NCBI GenBank assembly: GCA_035562735.1
Contig: DATMWB010000029.1
Coordinates: forward strand, 1-11,671
DNA length: 11,671 nucleotides
Direction of reading: 5' to 3'
Source: UBA12158 sp035562735
GTDB taxonomy: Bacteria; Patescibacteriota; Microgenomatia; UBA12405
Position numbers and translations under genes: made by a program. Below, in pieces: positions 7,125 to 11,671 of the stretch. Below the pieces are notes generated by a model that was not told where the DNA came from, ran no database searches, and saw nothing but the letters and a program-made list of their open reading frames with translations. The number at the start of each line of letters is the position of its first letter. Positions within the stretch are counted from its first letter, which is position 1.

Positions 7125-8211
7125 TTTTTCCAGTAAAGAAATGTTTAAATTTTAAATTTTGAACAATTTTAGAGACCAAGTCACGAACATGAAAGCTACC
7201 GTCAGTAGAGATATTACAAACGAGTAGGGCATCTGGAGTATCAATGACGGCCAAATTGTTAACATCAACTAAACCCACCATTTTTTGAGGACTTGCTGAT
7301 ATTAAACAATTTTTTGAATTTACTTCTAGATATTTTACATTTTTTGGAAGAGTAGCAATGTTGTTGAGTGATTTTGGAAGTTCTTGGTAGATTGATTTCC
7401 ATTCACCGACATCGTTCCATGAGAAATTGGCTGGGACAAGGTACATTTTTTTTGATTTTTCTGAGATGGCAACATCAATAGCCAAAGAAGGAGACATAGA
7501 ATAGATTTTTTGGACAACCTTTGGGTTTTGATAACTTTCGTAAAGTTTGTTAAATAGTGGGAGATATTCCTTTGAGTGTTGTTTGAATTCATTTACAAGA
7601 GTATTAACACTAAAGGTATAAATCCCACTGTTCCAAAAACAATTATTTTTTTGAATCAGTTTTTGAGCAATATTTACTTGAGGTTTTTCGATGAATTGAG
7701 TTATTTCAAATTTTGAATTTGTTTGTATGTATCCAAAAGAAGGACTTGGAGAATTTGGTTTTATACCGTAGGTGATGATGAGATTTTTTAAGGCAAGTTT
7801 TTGTCCATTTCTGATGTTTTTATCGAATTTATTTAGTTGGCCAATAAAATGGTCAGAAGGAAATGAAGTAACGATAGCGTTTTGGTTTTGGCGACTGATA
7901 ACGGCACAAGCGTAAAGAATAGCCATGGCGGTATTTCTTTTTTGTGGTTCACACAGGATATTTTTGCTTTCGACAAGACCCTTCAAATTTTCTTTTATTA
8001 GATTTTGGTATTTTGAGTTGGTGACAACAAAAATGTTTTCTTTGGGGATGATTCGTTTTGCACGAAGAAAGGTTTCTTTTAGAAGGGATTTTTCAGAAAA
8101 AATATTTAAAAACTGTTTTGGTCTATCTACACGTGAAAGAGGCCACAATCTTGGTCCAGTACCACCACAGAGTATTACAGCGTAGTGTTCTTTGTTTGTT
8201 TTTTTGACCAT
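7117..8211 (-). CDS. manC: Mannose-1-phosphate guanylyltransferase, single domain
   Basis: Makes GDP-mannose from GTP and mannose-1-phosphate for the glycosyltransferases of this cluster. At 364 residues it has the nucleotidyltransferase domain plus a C-terminal beta-helix-like part, but no phosphomannose isomerase domain. Motifs: GGTGPRLWPLSR (16-27), CEPQKRNTA (87-95), FPSDHFI (117-123), FIEKP (173-177), NSGIYTF (194-200), IDVAISEKS (245-253) and FSWNDVGEW (263-271). The last block favours a GDP-mannose enzyme over an RmlA-type enzyme. The nucleotide loop normally reads GTRLWP; here Thr is Pro (P20). The ATG at 8211 lies within the upstream GT4 gene (37-base overlap). No later start would keep the AVILCGG strand at residues 11-17, so the long overlap appears genuine. 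Confidence 0.94.
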   Translation of the reverse strand: MVKKTNKEHYAVILCGGTGPRLWPLSRVDRPKQFLNIFSEKSLLKETFLRAKRIIPKENIFVVTNSKYQNLIKENLKGLVESKNILCEPQKRNTAMAILYACAVISRQNQNAIVTSFPSDHFIGQLNKFDKNIRNGQKLALKNLIITYGIKPNSPSPSFGYIQTNSKFEITQFIEKPQVNIAQKLIQKNNCFWNSGIYTFSVNTLVNEFKQHSKEYLPLFNKLYESYQNPKVVQKIYSMSPSLAIDVAISEKSKKMYLVPANFSWNDVGEWKSIYQELPKSLNNIATLPKNVKYLEVNSKNCLISASPQKMVGLVDVNNLAVIDTPDALLVCNISTDGSFHVRDLVSKIVQNLKFKHFFTGKND

Positions 8212-9251
8212 AAAGAATTGATAAATTGTTTAAAGTTTAACATAAAGATTTGCCTATCAAAGGTGAGGGCATTTTGCCGACAGTCAGAACTTTGAGGAGG
8301 ATTTTCCAGATATTTTTCAATGGCATTTTTTAATGATTCCTCACTTTGATTTTCAAAAAAGACGCCGGTTTTATTTTCGATGACAGTTTCAATAGCACCA
8401 CCACGTTTATAGGCAATGACTCCACGTCCACAAGACTGAGCTTCAAGTGCAGTTAGACCAAAATCTTCTTCTTGAGGATATATGAGTCCGAGACAATTTT
8501 GATACATATTTACTAATTCACGATCGTCGATATGATCATAAAATTCAATGTTATTTGATGAGTCGGCTAAACATTTTAAATAATCTGCTTCCCTACCCTG
8601 ACCGACGATTTTTAGCTGGTAAGGCAACTTGGTAAAGAGTTTTACAACTAAGTCAATATTTTTATGGGCAACTAGACGAGAGACGATTAAAAAGTAGTTT
8701 TTAGGTGCTTGATTGTTGGGGGAAAAAAGTTTTGTGTCGATTCCGGGATGAATTATTTTTGAATCACGGTGATAATGGGTTTTAATTCGGGTAGAAACAT
8801 TTTGGGAATTGCACATTAGATAGTCTGGTCGAAGAGAAAATATTTTGTCAATTTTTTCATATATTTTTAGAAGAGGTTTTAAAATTGTGGGTGGGTGTTG
8901 ATAGAGATAACGGTTGATGTTGTGAAAATAACAGACATAAAGAGTGTTTGGAGGTGTTAGAAAACAGTGACCGGTGTTTGAGGTGGTTGAGATGACGATG
9001 TCGTATGGAGAAAAATCTATTTGCTCTAATTTATGGGCATAAAATGGTGTATACAACAATTTATTTTTTAAATTTAAAGAAGTTATCTTGTGGCCTAGAG
9101 GTAACCAAGGCGTCTTTTCTTTGTCATATATTAGGGTATAGATGTCTGCATGAGGATATATTTCAAGAATATCCTGAAGGACCCTTTCGGCTCCTCCCCA
9201 TTGATTCAGCCAGTCATAATATATGGCAACTTTCAAGTCTTTTGGTAGCAA
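8175..9251 (-). CDS. GT4-family glycosyltransferase with TTG start
   Basis: A cytoplasmic GT-B fold enzyme, likely adding a sugar (possibly mannose, given manC next door) to the lipid-linked glycan. It has 358 residues. The N-terminal domain opens KVAIYYDWLNQWGGAERV (7-24), with the glycine pair of the acceptor-side loop. The C-terminal donor domain opens YFLIVSRLVAHKNID (186-200), and has KIVGQGRE (214-221) and the EX7E motif EDFGLTALE (E262, E270). No ATG is available upstream in this frame; a TTG at 9251 or a second TTG at 9236 (five codons later, directly before KVAIYYDW) must be used, neither with a Shine-Dalgarno. It lies eight bases after the preceding GT4 gene and its tail overlaps manC. 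Sugar and linkage are not predictable from sequence. Confidence 0.92.
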   Translation of the reverse strand: MLPKDLKVAIYYDWLNQWGGAERVLQDILEIYPHADIYTLIYDKEKTPWLPLGHKITSLNLKNKLLYTPFYAHKLEQIDFSPYDIVISTTSNTGHCFLTPPNTLYVCYFHNINRYLYQHPPTILKPLLKIYEKIDKIFSLRPDYLMCNSQNVSTRIKTHYHRDSKIIHPGIDTKLFSPNNQAPKNYFLIVSRLVAHKNIDLVVKLFTKLPYQLKIVGQGREADYLKCLADSSNNIEFYDHIDDRELVNMYQNCLGLIYPQEEDFGLTALEAQSCGRGVIAYKRGGAIETVIENKTGVFFENQSEESLKNAIEKYLENPPQSSDCRQNALTFDRQIFMLNFKQFINSLWSKKQTKNTTL

Positions 9252-9259
9252 ATATTTTT

Positions 9260-10396
9260 TTAATTTATAATCTTTTGATAAAAAGAAAGGGTCTTTTTGG
9301 CGGTTTTATCCCATGAGTATTTGGATACCTGACGATGCCCCAAATCTATTAGTTTATTTCTAAGTTTAAGAGATTTTTGAAGGGTGACAATTTGTTTTAT
9401 TAAAGAAGAAGGGTCATTTGGGTCAAAATAGAGGACTGAGTCTTCATATATTTCTGGAAGACAACTGGCTTTGGCAGCGATCACTGGACAGTTTAGAGCC
9501 ATTGCTTCTAAACCAGTCAAAGAAAAGCCTTCAAGAAAAGAGGGGTGAACTAGAGCTAAGGCTCCAGAATATATTTTTTTAAATTCTGAATCAGGAACAT
9601 ACCCCAAAAACTCTACTTGATTTTCAAGTTTACAATCGGCAATTTGTTTTTCAATTTTGTTTGTAAAAACTGAACGAGCACAGATGATTTTAAGTTTTAT
9701 ACTGGGCAGTTTTCTCAGGGCTTTTAAAACAACATCAATGTTTTTGTGTGGGTATAAGTTGCCAGTATATATTAGATAGTTAGAGGTGGAGAGATTGCTT
9801 CGCTCCGCTCGCAATGACGAAGTTTTTGCATTCAATGACGCTGATAAAAACTCGGGGTCGACGGCCTCGTAAGTGGTAATAATGTTTTTGGAGTCAAAGT
9901 GGTATTTTTTGATAATATAGTCGCGCCAAAAGTTACTGGGAACAATTATATGGCTAGTTTTCAAAATCACTTGAGTCATTAAAAGATATCCCCAATATTT
10001 TGGCCAATATAATAATGGATTTTTTGTAGAAGTATTGGGACCTTTTGAAAAATGTCTAATTAGGTCATGAATGGTGACCACTGATTTTTTAGGGTAAAAA
10101 ATACACTTATCAAGATGAGTAAAATGAACTAAGTCTGCTTTTAGTTTCATCAATAGAATGGGCAGAAATATTTGTTCTTTTAGACTATAGTGATTAAGGC
10201 TTGTGGAAAGATAATTAAAATTGTTACCAAGATCGTCTTCTATTTCGGCACGAAGTTCTGGATAAACTAAAAGAGTAAATTTATATTTGTTGAAATCGGG
10301 AAGTGATTTTAAAGATAAAAGCAGGTTTTTTGTGTAACGTCCTAATCCAGTGTGTTTGGGGCCGTAGAGTCTAGCATCAATGACGATATGTTTCAT
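9260..10396 (-). CDS. GT4-family glycosyltransferase carrying an in-frame palindromic repeat
   Basis: A GT-B glycosyltransferase of 378 residues, predicted to act in the cytoplasm on the same glycan as its neighbours. N-terminal domain: IDARLYGPKHTGLGRYTKNL (6-25), VHFTHLD (90-96) and VVTIHDLIRHF (106-116). C-terminal domain: YLIYTGNLYPHKNID (207-221), VEFLGYVPDSE (261-271) and the EX7E motif EGFSLTGLE (E289, E297), followed by an alanine-rich loop ending LPEIYED. Between the domains, after YEAVDPEFL (176-184), the usual short linker is lengthened by about 20 residues containing SLRAERSNL (194-202). That stretch is encoded by a GC-rich imperfect palindrome unlike the surrounding DNA. It lies outside the catalytic motifs, so activity is probably kept. 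The ATG at 10396 overlaps the GT2 stop by four bases (ATGA). Confidence 0.93.
   Translation of the reverse strand: MKHIVIDARLYGPKHTGLGRYTKNLLLSLKSLPDFNKYKFTLLVYPELRAEIEDDLGNNFNYLSTSLNHYSLKEQIFLPILLMKLKADLVHFTHLDKCIFYPKKSVVTIHDLIRHFSKGPNTSTKNPLLYWPKYWGYLLMTQVILKTSHIIVPSNFWRDYIIKKYHFDSKNIITTYEAVDPEFLSASLNAKTSSLRAERSNLSTSNYLIYTGNLYPHKNIDVVLKALRKLPSIKLKIICARSVFTNKIEKQIADCKLENQVEFLGYVPDSEFKKIYSGALALVHPSFLEGFSLTGLEAMALNCPVIAAKASCLPEIYEDSVLYFDPNDPSSLIKQIVTLQKSLKLRNKLIDLGHRQVSKYSWDKTAKKTLSFYQKIIN
9791..9819 (-). repeat. Dispersed palindromic repeat encoding SLRAERSNL, inserted in a GT4 gene
   Basis: About 29 bases, 17 of them G or C, within AT-rich surroundings. A 5-base inverted repeat (ATTGC at 9794-9798, GCAAT at 9811-9815) encloses a 12-base loop, TTCGCTCCGCTC. 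On the minus strand it reads CGTCATTGCGAGCGGAGCGA and onward, matching from memory a short palindromic element dispersed in many unrelated bacterial genomes. The 8-base CAATGACG at its edge (9812-9819) recurs in frame 21 bases away (9833-9840). No other copy is visible in the window. Confidence 0.8.
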
Positions 10397-11346
10397 AGAT
10401 ATTTTGCTTTAAAAAGACGGTATTGTTCTAAAAAGTCAATTCCTAACCAAACTAACCAATGTAGATAATGGGGATAATTTTTTATAAGGTTTTCTTTGTA
10501 AAAAATTCTCATGGCGTTGGTGGTGGCTTGAGCAGATCTAGCCTTGGTAGCTCTTGAAGCTGCTGATATTTTTTGTGAATGAGAAATAATTCCTGAAGAG
10601 ACTCCTTGATAATTGGTGGCTGTACATCCTGGGTAAAAATATAAATTAAAACCTTTTTGTTTTAATTGCCAACAGAAATCTAAATCTTCACCGTACATAA
10701 AATATTTTTCGTTCCACCAGTTTATTTTGTTGCCAACTTCCCTTTTTACCATGACAAAGGCACCGACACAGGCTTCAATTTTTTGGACTTTTTTGTAATC
10801 AAGGTGTCCTAAAAAATAACCATTAAACAATTTTGAGTGAGGAAATAATTTTGGTAGACCAAAGCCAAAGAAATGACAAAAAGCGTTCCAGGGAGTGGGA
10901 AAACCACGATGGCATTCGGGTTGGGTTTTTCCTGTTAGAGCCAAAATTAAATTACAGGTGGCGGCATCGACATCATTGTGATGTTCAAAAAAATCAATAA
11001 TTTTTCTAAAAGTATCTTTTTCGACTGTGGTATCTGGATTTAAGAATAAAACATATTTTGAGTTAGGATTGCTTTGGCTTAAGCCTTCATTGTTTCCAGC
11101 TGAAAAACCAATATTGCCACGATTTAGATGAAAAATAAATTTTATTTTTGAGTTATTGCTAACAACCGACTTTGCAAGGTTAAAACTATCATCGGTAGAG
11201 GCATTGTCGGCAACAATGACTTCAATTGAATATTCGGCAAGTTGAGATTTTTTTATACTTTCTAAACATTTTTTTAGATAGTCCTTGGCATTGTAATTTA
11301 GAATAACAATTGAGAGTATGGGGTTATTTTTTAGTGATGTCTTCAT
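10393..11346 (-). CDS. GT2-family glycosyltransferase (rhamnosyltransferase WbbL-like)
   Basis: A GT-A fold enzyme that transfers a nucleotide-activated sugar to the growing glycan. It has 317 residues. Visible: PILSIVILNYNAKDYLKKCL (9-28), VIVADNASTDDS (43-54), RGNIGFSAGNN (76-86), the metal-binding DxD-equivalent LNPDTTV (102-108), CVGAFVMVKRE (193-203) and the acceptor-side acidic pair YFMYGEDLDFCWQLKQKGF (E220-D221). The tail (about 261-280) is rich in Ala, Lys, Arg and Ser, and there is no clear transmembrane segment apart from a modestly hydrophobic stretch near 294-306. The resemblance to WbbL-like rhamnosyltransferases is a family-level impression; the donor is unknown. The start at 11346 overlaps the upstream GT4 gene by 23 bases; the TGA stop overlaps the next ATG by four. 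Confidence 0.92.
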   Translation of the reverse strand: MKTSLKNNPILSIVILNYNAKDYLKKCLESIKKSQLAEYSIEVIVADNASTDDSFNLAKSVVSNNSKIKFIFHLNRGNIGFSAGNNEGLSQSNPNSKYVLFLNPDTTVEKDTFRKIIDFFEHHNDVDAATCNLILALTGKTQPECHRGFPTPWNAFCHFFGFGLPKLFPHSKLFNGYFLGHLDYKKVQKIEACVGAFVMVKREVGNKINWWNEKYFMYGEDLDFCWQLKQKGFNLYFYPGCTATNYQGVSSGIISHSQKISAASRATKARSAQATTNAMRIFYKENLIKNYPHYLHWLVWLGIDFLEQYRLFKAKYL

Positions 11347-11671
11347 ATATTTGATTTAAACCCTCAACGCATTTTACAAAAGAATAATTGTCTTTGATGA
11401 GTTTTCTAGCGTGAGATCCGATGGTTTGGCGAAATTTTGTATCGGTCAAAATTTTAAATACATTTTTGAGAATATCTTTGTCGGGACAGACAATGGCATG
11501 TTTATAATTCTCAATTTTTATACTACCCATACCACCTTCGGGGGTGGTAATAACAGGCATGCCAAAGGTCATGCCTTCTAAAAATTTATTCCTGGTGCCA
11601 CCACCACTTCCCATGGGTGCCAGAAGGAGCCACGAGCGTTGGTAATAATATTGGGGATCTTTTGATTGGCC
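11324..11671 (-). CDS. GT4/GT1-type glycosyltransferase, C-terminal 115 residues only
   Basis: The reading frame is open from the right edge to a TAA at 11324, so this is the 3' part of a gene that begins outside the window. The in-frame ATG at 11614 is internal: the 19 codons before it encode QYYYQRSWLLLAPM, which continues smoothly into GSGGGTRNKFLEGMTFGMPV (residues 21-40 of the fragment). That is the donor-site loop of GT-B enzymes, in which a GGG-TRNK-E block contacts the nucleotide sugar. A final helical segment, HARKLIKDNYSF (87-98), is the usual C-terminal helix of the family. It overlaps the GT2 start by 23 bases and is the first visible member of the glycan cluster. The sugar specificity cannot be assessed without the N-terminal domain. 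Confidence 0.9.
   Translation of the reverse strand, partial: GQSKDPQYYYQRSWLLLAPMGSGGGTRNKFLEGMTFGMPVITTPEGGMGSIKIENYKHAIVCPDKDILKNVFKILTDTKFRQTIGSHARKLIKDNYSFVKCVEGLNQIYEDITKK

Noticed and set aside
5729..9316. Further open frames at 5729-6007, 6420-6677, 6898-7098, 7925-8185 and 9005-9316 on plus, and out-of-frame minus frames inside real genes
   Set aside because: All overlap genes supported by strong motifs; AT-rich minus-strand genes leave long incidental frames.
3935..10396. Possible UGA-to-glycine recoding as in Gracilibacteria/SR1
   Set aside because: TGA ends recO and the GT2 gene exactly where the next ATG overlaps, and I saw no in-frame TGA within conserved domains.
11324..11614. 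ATG at 11614 as the true start of a small 96-residue protein
   Set aside because: The frame stays open to the window edge and the codons before the ATG continue the GT-B donor-domain pattern, so this is an internal Met of a truncated gene.
1..11671. tRNA, rRNA, CRISPR array, riboswitch or transposase gene
   Set aside because: Almost every base is protein coding; the gaps are at most 23 bases, and no repeat-spacer pattern or conserved RNA was seen. I could not run covariance-model searches.

Overview
The window reads as a piece of a small, streamlined, strongly AT-rich bacterial genome, most likely from the Patescibacteria/CPR radiation, perhaps Microgenomates. That placement is inferred from several signs: a short RecO without the zinc-finger cysteines, an alpha2-type glycyl-tRNA synthetase, a large DUF4012 membrane protein, almost no Shine-Dalgarno sequences and extreme gene packing. 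TGA ends recO and the GT2 gene, so there is no UGA recoding of the Gracilibacteria/SR1 type. All twelve genes lie on the minus strand, and only 55 bases (four gaps of 4, 23, 20 and 8) lie outside genes. No RNA gene, CRISPR array, transposase or rho-independent terminator was seen.

Right half, in transcription order (11671 down to 6456): an envelope-polysaccharide cluster. It holds the 3' end of a GT4 glycosyltransferase, a GT2 glycosyltransferase, two further GT4 glycosyltransferases, a single-domain mannose-1-phosphate guanylyltransferase (manC) and a short polyprenyl-phosphate sugar-1-phosphate transferase. Neighbours overlap by 4 to 37 bases or are 8 bases apart, so this looks like one transcript. 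The logic is that of a lipid-linked glycan pathway: manC supplies GDP-mannose, the phosphoglycosyl transferase primes the lipid carrier, and the GT2/GT4 enzymes extend the chain. Flippase, polymerase and ligase genes are not in view.

Middle (6435 to 2562): a DUF4012 membrane-anchored protein coupled to recO, then a multispanning GT-C (family 39-like) glycosyltransferase. Left (2538 to 1): glycyl-tRNA synthetase, a small lipoprotein, and the first 203 codons of rsmH, which runs off the left edge. rsmH usually sits at the head of the division/cell-wall (dcw) cluster, so that cluster may continue beyond the edge.

The most interesting signal is regulatory. Four genes (DUF4012, the GT-C protein, glyQS and the lipoprotein) carry a -10-like hexamer exactly six bases before the ATG: TAAACT in three cases and TATAAT in one. 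With ordinary -10 geometry transcription would start at or next to the A of the ATG, giving leaderless mRNAs. Genes translationally coupled to an upstream gene lack this arrangement. The signal splits the left part of the window into units: DUF4012-recO, GT-C, glyQS, and lipoprotein-rsmH. A second notable signal is a GC-rich palindromic repeat, encoding SLRAERSNL, inserted in frame in the interdomain linker of one GT4 enzyme.
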